A stretch of 64,000 nt of DNA, taken from the NCBI GenBank assembly GCA_016859345.1, contig CM029122.1, forward strand, positions 23,754,575 through 23,818,574. Direction: 5' to 3'. Every line of letters begins with the position of its first letter. Position 1 is the stretch's first letter. Below, piece after piece: positions 11,700 through 25,560 of this stretch. Under the pieces are notes generated by a model. That model did not search any database. It saw only the letters and a list, made by a program, of their open reading frames with translations, and was not told the DNA's origin. The stretch is from Istiophorus platypterus. Its lineage: Eukaryota > Chordata > Actinopteri > Istiophoriformes > Istiophoridae. A program made the translations under genes and the position numbers.

Positions 11700-14600
11700 A
11701 CAACTTTTGCCCTAAAGCAATATGTCATCTAGCAACATACTAAGACAATCAGCTACATTCAGGTCGCAGGACTACTGTTAGATAAACTGTATTTTTACTG
11801 CTCACCTTACAACTGTTAAGACAGAAGATAAATGATTGCTGACATGATCATTTTCTAAAGTTGTAAAACCTGGTCTTATTGTGTCTCATACTAAACCATA
11901 CTGCAATGTTTTGGCATCTGAAGAGCCTTGGGATCTGTGAGTATATTACTCATCATTTCATCTTCTCACTGGACCTGAGGTATAATCCCACAGCCAGTGC
12001 AGATCCTTGTTTTTCCTTGGTCCAAGTTGACAAGTTGTAGGATCCATCTTTCTTAAATGTATCCATCATTTTAATTGTAGTTACACTCTATTAAGCATAC
12101 TTTAGAACCAAGTTAAGAAGTAGGGTAACTGAGAACAAAAAAAAAAGTAAAAGAAAACAAAAAACCCTCCTTGTCCTCTGTGTACAACAAAAAACAGACG
12201 CCACAGCAACTTTTATTTCATAATTTCCACAGTGAGAGTGACTACAGCAGCTCACTGTAGTACACTGTTGTGGCATTGTGCCAAAACAAACCACCTTTTC
12301 TCTTCCGAAATGTAACCATACAGCAGAATAAAAAATAAAACACATAACCTCAGCATTGTTAAACAGTGCAAATCATTATTTTGATGATTGATGGAGGCTG
12401 ATGCAAGAGTCAAAAAGAACATGTGAAACAACTAGAATCCTTCTTTTACCTGTCCCAACTGATTCATGTTGCCCTTTCACTACTGTCTGTTTTCTGTTTG
12501 AGGCTGTTTAATTTTAGGGGTAAAATTTTTGTCAGTGTCTTTTCCCCTTTTTTGAACCTTTCTCTATGAAAATATTGAACATTTTGCACCAATTGTCTGG
12601 GCCGTCTATGCATACTACAACATTGTTACATAAAATAAGGCACTCTTTGCAGTCCAGAGATTTCTTACATAGGTGAACTCCAATCATAATTTACATTCAT
12701 CTCTGTGTATGGGTTGATTTGGGTTTCATGATAAATAAATAATTTAAGATATTTATAGTAAATTACTGTTGAAATGTTTTTATCTCCATGAATCAATGCA
12801 CATTTTACCATATTTTCATATGAAAAGTCAAACTCTTTGTACATAAGCAAACAAATACTGCACATAAAAGTTTCAAGCTTGTGTATTCAAACCGCCTGCT
12901 TGCAAAATGATCAAGCAGGCTAATTATCTAGTTTGTGGCTGATTGAAGATTGCTTCATTCAAAAGCCATCCATTTAAAGCCCTTTCATTTACCTCTCTCT
13001 AATTGTCAAACAGTAACAATTTCAGCCTCATGTCTTCATGTGCAACATTTTCTCCATTTCATGACAGCATTATATTATAAGTAGTTGTTTAGATGAGAGG
13101 GGTCTCATTGCTTCCAGTTCACTGAGCAGGCTCCTTTGGTTCTACCATACTATGCTTTTACCAAGCCAGAGGATGTGTGGTCATTTCCATATGCTGATGA
13201 GTCTTATATGGCCATGGGACTGCCAATATGAACAGTGTTGGGGGATATACCATTGCTGAGCTTTTTGCCACAAACTTAAACTTGTCAAAGACATCATTGA
13301 AAAATGTATGGTTTCTCTGAACAAATCTGGAGAAACTTTGAAAACCAAAGGCAATTAGATTCATCAACATGAACTTTCTTGAAGAGAAGTAAAATTATAA
13401 TTACAGCTTCAAACTGTGTTTTGATGTTAGGAAACCCAAGCAAAAGTGCATTTAATGGAGCTTTGAGGAAGAACTTATCCCCTTGGTGTACAGACATGTA
13501 GCTGTGGTTTGCTTGACTACTTTCCAGTTGATGAACTTGGCAAAGTTAAAATTTGAGCGTGGGAGCTCTGCTCCATCCCTGGTGGCTTATTACTGTTTGC
13601 TGCCAAAAGAACAAGGGGAGGGGAAAGGATTGGGGTTTTTCACTGGTGTAGTAGTCCCATCGATGACTCATGCTGCTGGCTCTGCATCTTTCACCAAAAG
13701 CCATAAAAGTCAGGGACCTGTAATGACTTTCACATTGAGCAGCAGAGCTGTAAATACACTCCCACTATCTGCAGCTCCAGGATCACAGCAGCAAGCACAC
13801 TCACCTTTTCCCTCACCCACTGTTTCCTTTGCCTCTCTTGGTTCAAACCAGGCATTCTGTGGCATCCCCAACATGCTTGTCAGCTATTACCCCTTCATGG
13901 TTGTGTAAAATACTGAGCATACAGTCTGCATCTCCTGGGACTAGTGAATGTTGAATGCAAAGTTAAATGTCTAATGTGAAAGGAAAAAGAGATCTGAGAT
14001 CCATCACTGAATAAGGGAACACAATGGTTACTGAACCTGTGGCTCATTGATGAAAGTATTACAATATTTATGTATTTGCTGTATTACAAACCAGGAGTCT
14101 GTTGCAACATTCCAGGAAGAAAATGTTGTATTAAGTTATTGCTAATGCAAACCAAACATTTCCTACTGCTGCAGCTTCACATTAAGAGCATTTAACTGGC
14201 AAAACACAAATTGACATTTATTATGAAGTAGACATAGGAGATGCATTGTGTTTGTCAGTGAGCTTATTACTTAATTCTATTGTTCAACAAAATATGTCAA
14301 CAAAACAAGACAATGGTCATTTTCAGCATTTTTTTATCAGGGGATCAGTTTGAAATATTGCAGGAGGTAGTGGGACAGGAAGGAGCAGCCACAGTAGCTG
14401 TGAAACATATTTTCTCACGAGATCCACTATTTTGCCAAAAGCATTTTAATTTAGCGTACTCTATTTCCTTGGTTGGGGGGAGCAGGTTTTACGGTATCAC
14501 CAACACAACACAACATCCTCATGTGAGGTTCATGGTAACAGTAACGGTTCGGGCTAGTAGGTGTCTTCTGGTTGATTCAGGTTTTATTTCATGGATAAAA

Positions 14601-17600
14601 GGGTGAATATAGAGGGTTCCAAACTATTTCATCAAGAACATCAAATCAAATAAGTCACCCTTTGAGAGTCTTGGTGTGGAAAATGATCTCCATTGTTCCT
14701 CTCCTTGGAGCCGCTAGGACTGGTGTTCTGCATCAGTGGTTAATTAAAGGTCCGACCTGTCCACCCAATCTGTGACTTGTACAGTGTTAATAATGAAATG
14801 ACTGATGACCGTATTCAATTTAGCTGCTTCATTATTAAGGTCCTGGTTTTGTTCATGCTGACTCACTGTTGCAGCCTCCTGGGACATATTAATAGGTCTT
14901 AGTCATTGTTTATGTAATCAGTTACACCTGTGCTTTATCTATGATGACAAGTGACTCTGAAAATCAACTACAACCCTCTGTGTCTCTGTCAATAATATGA
15001 AGGGAGAGCCACTTTCTGTGCCTTGCAGCAAGATATTTTTATATATACATGTACATACAAATATATGCCACAGGTCTGAACTATTGCAAACTCAAGGTCA
15101 GGTCACATATACAGCTTCTGTGTAATTATACCAACCGATTCACAGTCAGATTTTTGATTTCCAGTGTTGTGTTTGGTTATGTTAATCATATCCCATAAAT
15201 CAGGAACAGTATGCCAAGAAAAATATAGTATTCAGCTCTTGCATTTTGGCCACAGTACCAACATCCAATTCACACATGATATTGATAAGGGTGTGGAAGG
15301 ACTGGCCAACAATTACATATAACTTACTGGTTAAGATTAGCAGAACAATAGGGCAAATAACACCTTGCCTCCATCACTTACTTCAGTTTATGATGTGCAC
15401 AAATCCAAATTGCACTGTATTGATGCTCCATAAAACACACCTACCTTTGAATTATTTTTAACAGTCCATTATGTAGTACCAGTCTCTTTCCACAAATTCT
15501 ACATTCGCACTCTATTAGTTGGGTTAAATTATCTGCATGTCCCACTGAGGCTTCCAACAATAAACACAGAACAGAACTCACTGATTACTTGCCATTTTGT
15601 CTATACTCAACTCTGCTCTTTGTGAGTCATTTTAAGGCACATGCATACATTAAAATCATATATGCACATTTCCCTAAACAAAAATGGTTTTGTTAAAAAA
15701 AAAAAAAAAAAAAAAGAAATCTCTCACAATTCACCACAAAATCTGAAAACTAATTAGCACTGAGGATAAGGGATTCTAGCCTAGTCGCAGACACTGTGAC
15801 TCCTTGAGGCCCCTGACCTCCAGTTACGGTTACAGTATCATCACAAGGGAAATTCAACTGGATCTCCAGAAAGAGAGAGAATGAGATTAGAAACCCATTC
15901 TGATAGGAGGAGTCTATTCTGACTGCATTCTTCAGATTCTCTCAAGGCTTGAGGTGCATGTAGAGTTGCTGATTTAATGAATATCATATAGATTTTAAAG
16001 ACGAACACAGGTCAGAAACTGATTTGAGAAGTAAAAATACATTTTTCAACTGTTGTACCCACTTTTAAGTTGAGATAAAAGACCGTATATGTGTGTTCAT
16101 TTCCAAAGTTAAAAATCACTTTCAGTTTTACCTCGCTAATCTATTTGCTTGTTTACAGTCTGTGTTATCTGTGACATTTTGTTCCAGTGATGTCATGTTC
16201 CTAGAATTCAGCCATTGCTTTGCTTAGTACATTGTAATGTGAAGACATACGTGAAACACAATGCCTTTTTTCCACAGTAGAAATTTTGGCCTGTCAACCA
16301 GAAAAACACTTTGACTGTGTTTGTGAGGTAAACAAAGTATGTTTCACTAAACTTTAAATATTTTCAAGGTTGTTCTGGTTTCATTGATTAAAAAAAAAAT
16401 CTTTTTAAAAATTAACACCACAGAGAATTTGTTCCCACTTGTCTCTCAGTGTTTTAAAATATAATATATAATATGATGATGATGATGAATAGTTTTAGAA
16501 TTAAATGGTTTTAGAATGAGTGTTCAACAGTCACATATGGGTGTAATGTTTGTGTGTCCATGTTCTCATTGTACTTAGTGTGTTTAAAACCCCTAGACGC
16601 ATATGGTTCTCTGGACTGGGTTCTCTGGCTGTGTTTCATCAACATTTCCCTAATTGTTTCATTAGTTCTTTAGCATCTGTGAGGGTTTTTCAACACAGAT
16701 TTTATCATTATTACTGGTAGAAAAACTTTAGTGATAACATGGCATAGCAATGGCCAACTTTAACCTCAGCAGAGGTCAAATCAGCTGGAAAACACCCATG
16801 GCTTTAAGGCTACAGCAACTACGTAAATGACCATGAGCACTCAGACAAGTGGGTGTGTGGAAAATGACCCAAAAAGTACTTCAGTGCCTTCTCTTTCAAA
16901 AACAGCCTGATATATTGAGTTTTTATGGAGAGTGGTTCTTCAGTGCCTGCTGAAAGGTTCAACACAAATTTGGCCAATATAAAAAAAAAAGAAAAAAGAA
17001 AAAAAAGTATCTAGAAAAAAATCTATCACTTTCATATTTCTACTCCCACCTCCTTTAATCAGATAGCAATAAAACTGAAGTTCATTTCCTGTCTGAGAGG
17101 AAAACATTCTTTCCATTCTGAGTCAGCGATGTGAAAAGTGCTCGCAGAGAAGATAATTCTATTAAAAGATTAGACCTTTTTCCAGATAAACAGGAAGGGG
17201 GGCTATAATATTAAAGAACCCAGTGGTCTCTATATCATGGTTTCATATGAATTTTGTGCCACTATTGTGCTTGTGCTGCCCCTCACTAATGAGATGTTGC
17301 CTTACTCACCCTCCTTGTTAGTTAGGCACATTATATTATCCACAAATGGAAACAATCATGCTAACAAAAAGGAATATTGGCAAAGAAAGAGCAGAGAACA
17401 ACAGCAGCTTTCTTATGAGCTGCTTCCTCCGTCAGTTGAGGTTTTTTGCCTTTAGAGTAATAAAGCTATTGCCAACCAGTGCAAAGTCACATGTCTGCAG
17501 ACCTTCTGGAAGTAGTTTTGTTAACTTACTTCATAATAGAATCAGCATACAGTCTGGATGTTAGCTTGTTCTGAATATCCTAAAGAAAACTAAACAACTC

Positions 17601-20600
17601 AGCTGCATTGTATATGCTTAGTGTTTACTTAGTGTATGCTTAGGGCCTGCCTATATTTACTATCTGTAAAGAGTTTTTCCTTTGCCTGTTACTCATTTTA
17701 CTGAGTGGACAAAAAAAGGGTTCGAAGCTTAAGTTGTCCTCTATTTATTCATGATGACACATTTCACACCTACCCTCTTTGTGTATTCTCACAATTAATG
17801 AAAAGTGGATAAAGGAAATATCCTCTCCACCAAACAATTAGAACCATCTAGGACAGCTTTTACTATAAAACAACATCTTAACATTTCCAGATTTTCATTC
17901 TTTGAGACCAATTTGTCTGAAGTGAAAAAATTATGCAAGGATAACCTCCAGACTTGTTTTAAGAAATAAAAAATAGCTTGAATTTTGGTTGACTTTCCAC
18001 AAAAAACTTCAGTTTTCTATTTCAGTTATTAAAATTACATCTACAGGCATCCAAACTTTTTGTGACGTCATAGATCATGTTCAGATGTACATGTGTTAAA
18101 CTGAGATTTAAGATGAGCACAATGAAACTGCCCTCCTTTGTTGGATAAAATTGAAAACAACCTTCTAGTATCAAACTCTGCACATGTTATTCTACACAGT
18201 GAAGCTCAAAACCAAAGTAACGATAAGTAAAATACATTTCTGGGCAGACTTTAAGTCTGCATGTCATTTGAATTAATGAGCAGAAGTTAGGTTGCAATTA
18301 GGATTTAACCAATCAGCAATCTGGAATTCAAGTCTTTGTATTGTAATTAATTTTTGATTGATGTTTAATACTGCAAAGGCATGTTAACCAATCAAACTCA
18401 AAAATCACAACTTCCACACGTGCCAGCCCAGTGGCCTCTCAAACCATTTTGTTCAGTCTATTTTTTCATTCTGCCACATATTCCTAAAATCTGATGTAGT
18501 ATTTAGGTAGATGTGATTCAAACAAATTGTCTAAGCTGTAGAACTTAACAACATTTTTACATGTGCTTGTATCTTGTGCAGCTGTGCCTCTTAAACTTAG
18601 ACAATCCAAAGACTTGGGGATAAACTACATGGTACTTGCCACATTTACTCAGTGTTATTTTAACCACTGTTTATCATGAGGACAACTTTACTGGAGAGTG
18701 AAAGGAAATATATCTACCACTATTTGATTTACTGTGTATATTTCCATCATTGTGCATAGAATTAGCGTGAGCTTTCAAATTGGTTTTCAATGGAATTGTG
18801 TTGAAAACCTAATCGATTTATAATAGTTCCATTTTTATTTTAGTCTTAGTTTAGTTGATTATTTTTCATTACCATATGTGAGTCTGTACGCTAAAGAAAA
18901 TTTTCTCTCACTATGCACACAGTAGCCAATAAAGTGCTGTGGCACACAGATTAGGCTAATAGCACTAGGGTCAATCTCCTGAAGGGGGAGGTTGGATTTG
19001 TGCCAATGAACCTCATGGCAGGTACTGTAGTCATAAGGAAGAGCAGAGCTCTACAACCTCTGGCTTATGGAACTGGCAGAACCTCAGCAGTTTTATCTTT
19101 CCCAATTAAACATGAGTGTGTGATTTTATGCAATGCCACATTCCTGAACTTTGTGGGATGACACACAACTTCAAATATTCACAGAATTCAGAGAAAGAGT
19201 AAAATTATAACATGGGACAGGGCTCAGTGGCACCATTAAAACTACAATGAGATGCTTGGGTTTATCTTTTGCGAGCACAAGTGCATGCAGACCACCTCCT
19301 CTGGCCTGCTAGCAGCAGCCGGGAGTTGAAAGTTGATTTAGGGAAGCAACTGAAGTTCCTAGAAACTGTCTAATAGCAAACATAACCTTAACCCTAAGAG
19401 AAATCCCCTTAACCCTGGGAAAAAGAAGTTCTATTTTATGAAAAGTGGAAGAGAAAAGAAAAATGTTTTTGATTTAAGGAATCATGGCCTATAACAAAAG
19501 TCAGGCTAATGACTGACGTAGACAGTTGATGGAGAAAAGTTATGTGTATATTCCAGCTGGCTGAGGCTTACATATGGCAAGAGCTATCTCAGCTGTGTCC
19601 CCTTAGCTGTGTCAGTTTTGTCTGTAAACAGTACTCTCAAGGCCAAGTCAAGTCCTGCTAGATATCCACTTTTAACAGCAGATTATGAAAACTCCCGGAT
19701 GAGAAATGTGAAGACCCAAGGCCATTATCTGGGAAGCCTTACTTAGGTCACATGGCTTCGAAAACAGCTGCATTACAAACTCTATCTAATTCTCATCGTG
19801 AGAATGAATTTTTCATGTTCTAAAGAGTTCATGTGGCAATGCATGTGCAGGACCCAAGGAGTCCTCAAGTATTCTTTTTTTTTCCAGAGAATGTTATTTC
19901 ATATTTTTTCAATTTAAAGATTTGCAATTTTTGTGACATATATCTTTTAAACAGTGCAGTGATCTCTAAAATTCCCATAGCCCCAATGATACAGTGATAG
20001 TTACTTTTAATACAGCGTCACTCAGTTTCCTGTCTCTGTCTTTCATTCTCATTGCAGCAGATATTTGTCCACTCGGCATTCACAATGTCTCTGCAACGTT
20101 TATTTAATTCCCCTCATCACTCTTCCTACCACCATTGCTCTTGTTTCAGCTCTTACCAGCCCCTCACACAATCTCTCTTCACCTCCTCCTCCCTTATCCC
20201 CCTTTTCTCCCTCTTTTTCTCATCACCGTCCTCTGCTCAGTCTCCCACATCCTCTTGGAATCTTCTCTTGGTCTCATGTTCATGACTCATCAGCCCACAT
20301 GGAAACATTTTCCCTGTGAATGTGAGGGAGCTTTTACTGCTGCTAATGAAAATTTAAACATCAGCCCCCCAAGCTGGCGCAAAGGGAAAACTGGAAAAGA
20401 GGCAAAACTGCTTTTCTGCTTCTTATCTAACTATTGCTACTTTTCATGAAAGCTTTATAAAATTGTCTAGGAGCCATTTTAGTATCTGGTAATAGCAAGC
20501 ATTATGTGTCATGTCAGACAACTATCAGTGAAGACTGCCCCCTACTGGCTCATCCAAGAGATTCACAATCCAAGATTCAAGTTATTTATCATAATTATCC

Positions 20601-22915
20601 ATCATCATGCAAAGAAAGATTGTATAATAAAATAACAAGTGCAACCTCTTTATTTTACTCACAAAAAGTCCAAAAGTTATCTGAATGAATGAATGAATAA
20701 AAAGGCCATAAAAATGAACTAAATAAGGCTCCTCACCTCAAACAGAAACATATACTTGGTATATGCTTACCAATGTTGTTCTAGGTGGTATTAATCACTG
20801 CAGACACTTCCTGTCCTGCTCATGCAAATCCCATGCCAGTTAATGATTCCAATATGGCCTGCGAAGCCTGATCCATCAAATATTTTTTTTAAAACTTCAT
20901 TAGTGTCCCAAGTGACGTATGTCTTGACTTTTTCATGTATGATCTTTCTGATCAAGATCAAGACTTCTAAACCCTAACATTCCATGACTGAACTAGGTGA
21001 TGTGTATGAATGCATGAATCACTTTTGCAGCCATGTTGTGCATGTTTATGGGTATACTTTCAGATGCTCTATTCTCCAGTGGCAAATCTGAGTGGGGAAA
21101 AGTTGCTTACTATTATATTCTAAGTAAACCCCCTGACATTGCTGTCAGGATTATCGTATTAGCCTTTATCCTAGTTAAAGAAATAAAACACAGACATTAA
21201 TACAGTTCCTTTGTATTACTGTATGGATTTCTAAACATCTAGGTCATAAAGGGTATTTTTGTACTTCATTAATCCCAATTTTCATAAAATGTTTTTGCAT
21301 AGAAGAGATAAAACTCCGCAGTTGCAGATATTTAAAGAAATGCTTCTTTGGAATGCTATATGGGTGAGAGATTTCCTCGAAAGACAATAGAACCTCTTCC
21401 GTATAGAAGTCAGAAATATTTTTAAGCCCTTTCTCTGCCCATAGTTTGATTCCAGCATCCATCTTGCCTTGTCTAAATGAGACACTGCCACAAACCGGAC
21501 TAAATTATGAAAAGGAATTTAATAATTTCATGTGTTTCTTTACCTCCTACCATATATTAACCATATTCAGTATTATAGGAGGTGAGGTTTTTCTTCTTAA
21601 AAAGATCACAACATATCATCACTACCAAGAGTACATTAGTTTAATTGAGCACATATTAGAGAAATTCTCATACATGAGATATGTTCAGATGAATTAGGAT
21701 TAGAATTAGATTAAAATTAGATTTAATTTTTAATCTAATTGTTAATTATTATTATTATTATTATTGTTTAAAACCATGTCAATGTTATAACTCTTCACGG
21801 CGGGTGATGGGGACCTCTGCTGGTGACTTTATAGATGCTCTTTATTTTGGTAGGGGAATATGGAGTAGGGGTAACAGTTTCCACAATAATAATTAACACC
21901 ACTTAACTTAAATAATATCACTATATATTACCCTAACTAGCCAACTCTAGCTTAATCGGAAGCTACAGGCAACTGATTCGATCCTCATTCTTCCAACAGT
22001 TCGCACTCATTTCACTTTATTTTGATGATTTAATTTCTGCTTCATCCTCTTCATTGATTTCAGTACCCTGTGGTCTTCCAGTTGCAAGGGAAAATTGAAA
22101 AATGGAAATTACACCAGACAAACAAATGATACATTTTTTCCGCTTAATTTTCAATGTTCACATTGGAAAAATGGGTCTATTTTCTTATTGTTTTGTATTG
22201 GTTTTAGACAGAAAAAAAAGATTATATCTTAGTACCATGGTCACTGGGGAATGATTTTCTTGTCTTTCTGATCATTACATCATCAACACATTTAGTGATG
22301 TATGATGTCACTGATGATGTACAGCATAATCCTCAAGATCCTCTTTTTCATGTAACCTCTTACCCATTCAAGGCATTTACTCTTTGGTTAACGTTTCAGC
22401 TATCATGAGCTCCACCTGATATAGACATTGCCAGAACTGCTGGGCAATGCCATCTAAAGACACAGAGCATATCAAGAGACAACCTGTACAAACTATATCT
22501 TTTTTAAAAGTTCTTATCGTAAATTATTTTCTTAGATTATATATGGATATGTGGATATGTATATAAGACATAAAAAAAACTCTTCATAATGTTGTCAAAA
22601 TCTCTGACGCACTGGTATCTAAAAAGAAATGACTATTAAAATAAGTCAAGACAGCATTGTTTTTCCAATACAATGCAGTGGATCATACAGTATATGTATC
22701 ATATTTTCAACTATGACACTAGAAAAAGTAGGGCTATTGTCGTCTCTCCCTACATTGCAAATCTACTTCTCTCTTTTTATCCATGAGGGGATTAGAATGA
22801 GACTGTGAGTGGGTGAGTTAATGTATTTGCACATGAGAGAGAACAAGAACAAGAGAGAAACCCTGTTGGAGAATGCATGTTAATGTTTGTACAGGACATA
22901 GAGAGAGACAGAGCA
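11700..22915. other. Long intergenic stretch, no gene seen
   Basis: No convincing exon. A 141-codon ORF at 13483-13908 (+) and pyrimidine-rich ORFs near 20052-20449 have no recognisable domain or splice context. Small low-complexity tracts: poly-A near 15697, (GAT)n near 16480, (ATT)n near 21745. Conserved regulatory elements could be present but cannot be told without alignments. Confidence 0.45.
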
Positions 22916-22920
22916 AGATG

Positions 22921-23110
22921 TAATGGTAGACGGTAACTGAGTACATTTACTCAAGTAACGTACAATTTTTAAGTACTTCTACTTAGTAACTTATATTATA
23001 TTACTTTGGGCCCTCTACTCTACTACATCTGAGAGGGAAATGCACTTTTTTATTCCATTGCGTTTATCTGGCAGCTGTCGCTAGCTACTTTTCGGTTGAC
23101 AGACTTACTG
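22921..23110 (+). mobile_element. Non-autonomous hAT-like MITE fragment
   Basis: Starts with GTAACTGAGTACATTTACTC AAGTA... and continues with TCTACTCTACTACATCTGAG AGGGAAAT...TTTATCTGGCAGCT, the 5' part of a very common fish element usually assigned to hAT-type MITEs. No transposase. The distal part may reach about 23455 (GGTTTGGAACCACTGAAC), but that end is less certain. Confidence 0.6.
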
Positions 23111-23469
23111 AAAAAAAAAAAAAACTTATAAAATACATCCTGTTGTGGAATATTAAGCCCACAGTCTTTGTCTGGGGCCTGTTGTCACATGTCAGATGCC
23201 TAAAAGTTGTTAGCAGTTCTGCATAACAGTTATTTAATCTCATAAGTTTTCGTTTAAGGGTTAGGACTTAAAATGATCCAATTTTTCAAAAAATAGCAAA
23301 GTATACGGTAATATACAAAAAAACATGAGTGCATATTTGTGTAGTGGAATTTAGTTTTTCTCCTTTCCTCTCCCATCACTTATCTCTTGACCCCCATATT
23401 TATTCTGTGACTCTTTGCGAGAGTTGCCACCCCTAGGTTTGGAACCACTGAACTAAACTGCATATATAA

Positions 23470-24820
23470 TGTAATTAAAACTAGCTCTACCTCAACCAGT
23501 TACATCAGTTAAACACTGCTTACACATCAATGCATCAGGTTTAACAATCTCATAATGTCACCAGGGGAGCCTTACAGTCCTCTGTAACATGACTGGCATG
23601 TTCTATGATGCGAGGCAGAGGACACCTTTGACCCATGGAAAAAATTACCTCAACCCCAGCTCTAAGTGAACATCTGGGCAAAAGACACTAGGAAACTGAT
23701 TCAGTTAAAATCCCATGAGTGTTCTTTCACACACAAAATCAAAAAAAAAAAAGAAAGATGTCCAAATCTTTTGAAAAATCTTTTGCTTCCTTTTCTGTTT
23801 CTTTTGCGTTCATGTCAATTGTTTCTAAAATTGGCTTTCTGTCTGGAGGCTCACTGTTAACCAAATAAGAGGATTATACAAATAATAGGAAACAGTGATC
23901 TAACCCACTTCAAGCAATTGCTTTGGATTGGAAATACTTCTGCAATGTAAACCATTTGTATGATAATTATGAAAAAAACTTGACAAAGGAAAGAATGATT
24001 CCAAGTGCTGGCAACTATTTTCGTAACAACAGCTGTAATTCAGTACAAACACTTGCACTGAACAGCACATTCAGGTATTGGTTATTCATGGTACGAACAG
24101 CAGTGATCAGTCAGTATTTTTTATACAGTTAATGTAACAATTTTAAGAGTTTAACTCTAATTCTGGACCTTTAACCTTTACTGAAGCAAATAGCTAATGC
24201 GGCTTCCTTTAGTAGGGCATTTAACTTTGGGGCTGAATACAGGTAATGTATGCACCAGACAAACAGAGAAGATCACCATGAAGAGAAAAAAGTCTATATC
24301 CTAACTGGTCTTCATCATTGAACCAACTATTTATTGTCAAACTTTTGTGCTGAACCCACAGCAGTAATTCAAAGAGCCTATTCTGGAAACACAGTAAGAC
24401 CTTATGTCTTCACTTCAAAGCATTCTCCCAGCTGGTTTACAACATTGCCTTGACATATTTTATGTCATATGTTTTAGTTATCCACATGCACAAAGTCACC
24501 AAGTATTAATGGTCTGAAGGATTTTTAAAGAGCGCCAAAACTTTAGTGTAAACACTAATTTAGTATCCACATGCAGGTTTTTCCAAATTAAGTCATCCTC
24601 CTCACTGTTTAACTCAAACATATGAAATACATACAAAGATTTACAGAAACTTTGCATTCACAGAATTCAAAGTAAGTCTAAAGTGCAGAGGAAAGCTTCA
24701 TCCAAACCACTTTATTATGTGCCTCTCATTCAGCCATGCACCAGCAAAATAAGGATTGGGACTAAATGAGGACATCTGGGGTTCACCTATGGAGAATGAA
24801 AATTACATATTCATCATATA
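23470..24820. other. Intergenic DNA, nothing recognised
   Basis: Short ORFs only, no repeat family or exon recognised. Confidence 0.4.
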
Positions 24821-24960
24821 CACTACTGATAGTGTCTAGAAGATTTTGAACACCCCGTTTTTCTAGTTTTTCTAGAGACATTTAAGCAGTACAGTGCACA
24901 ACCTTAAATTGTATAAAGGTAAGCAACTCACGGTAAATAAAATAAAAAGGTTTCGATATT
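24821..24960 (+). repeat. Dispersed DNA-transposon-like repeat fragment
   Basis: The order ACTACTGATAGTGTCTAGAAGATTTTGAACACCCC, then TTTCTAGTTTTTCTAGAG and ACATTTAAGCAGTACAGTGC, followed by TTGTATAAAGGTAAGCAACT, resembles the leading end of a repeat common in fish that begins with a similar line about 'AAAAGTTTTAGAACACCCC'. Truncated and diverged. Confidence 0.4.
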
Positions 24961-25039
24961 AAGGACTGTAGTGTCTAAAGCTTTAAGAACAAAAGCTTTA
25001 CTAACGTAAAGTAAAATGCTGCTGTCCCTAAGTATAGCA

Positions 25040-25560
25040 CCTGGGCACACTACGGGGATCGAACCCGCGTCTTCAGCATTACTAGCGCCACGCTCCTACC
25101 ACCCGAGCTAACCGGCCATCATGGGGCCGCGCCCTGTGGCTCGTGTCGTCTATACTCACATCTGGACTTTACTGTAGCCACGCGCGTTTCGGAGCGTGCC
25201 AGGGCTGTAGTATGTCAGGCTGTGTGACGTCACTTGATGGTGTTTTGTGGTGCATATTTCGACGCCAGTCAGCAAACAGTACGAGTACTTCAAGCTTTAC
25301 CTTTACTCCCTTAGTGGACACACCGACGCTGACCACATCAATAGACGTACAATCTATTTTTGAACCGAGGTGCTTAGCTCGGCAACTTGAGCTCAGCGTT
25401 TCTGGGGTCCAACAGATTTGTGCGGGTGCATGTGCCACCACGTACAAATATAGTACTGTTGTGACAGTTTCAAGGTCAGAAGCAAAACAGAGGAGTGTCC
25501 GGGGTCCGTTCCCTTCTCACACTTGTGCTGACTGACTCTAGCAGGCTGAGCTGTCTTGAG
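25040..25560. promoter_or_regulatory. CpG-rich island with a perfect CRE, no gene assigned
   Basis: CpG density is far above the rest of the window (runs such as CCACGCGCGTTTCGGAGCG). A palindromic cAMP-response element TGACGTCA lies at 25225-25232. Two overlapping ORFs on opposite strands, 25143-25535 (+, 130 codons) and 25169-25447 (-, 92 codons), fall inside, but neither shows a domain I know; open frames on both strands are expected in GC-rich DNA. It looks like a promoter island for an unrecognised transcript, or recently inserted GC-rich DNA. Confidence 0.4.
25041..25117 (-). tRNA. tRNA-Ile-like sequence with AGT anticodon, probably a pseudogene
   Basis: On the minus strand the sequence opens GGCCGGTTAGCTC, has a D arm closed by GCTC/GAGC, an anticodon arm TGGCG-CTAGTAA-TGCTG with wobble pairs, and a T arm GCGGG-TTCGATC-CCCGT. 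Box A and box B for RNA polymerase III are both good. The body matches vertebrate tRNA-Ile(AAT) as I remember it, but the anticodon reads AGT (a threonine anticodon). The 3' side of the acceptor stem (AGTGTGCC) pairs poorly with GGCCGGT, which argues for a pseudogene or tRNA-derived fragment. A TTTT run follows downstream near 25010. Confidence 0.6.

Noticed and set aside
13483..13908. 141-codon ORF in intergenic DNA
   Set aside because: No domain, no splice-site context and no compositional signal; length alone is compatible with chance in a region of average GC.
20052..20449. Three overlapping Ser/Pro/Leu-rich ORFs
   Set aside because: All three frames are open because the DNA is a pyrimidine-rich low-complexity tract.
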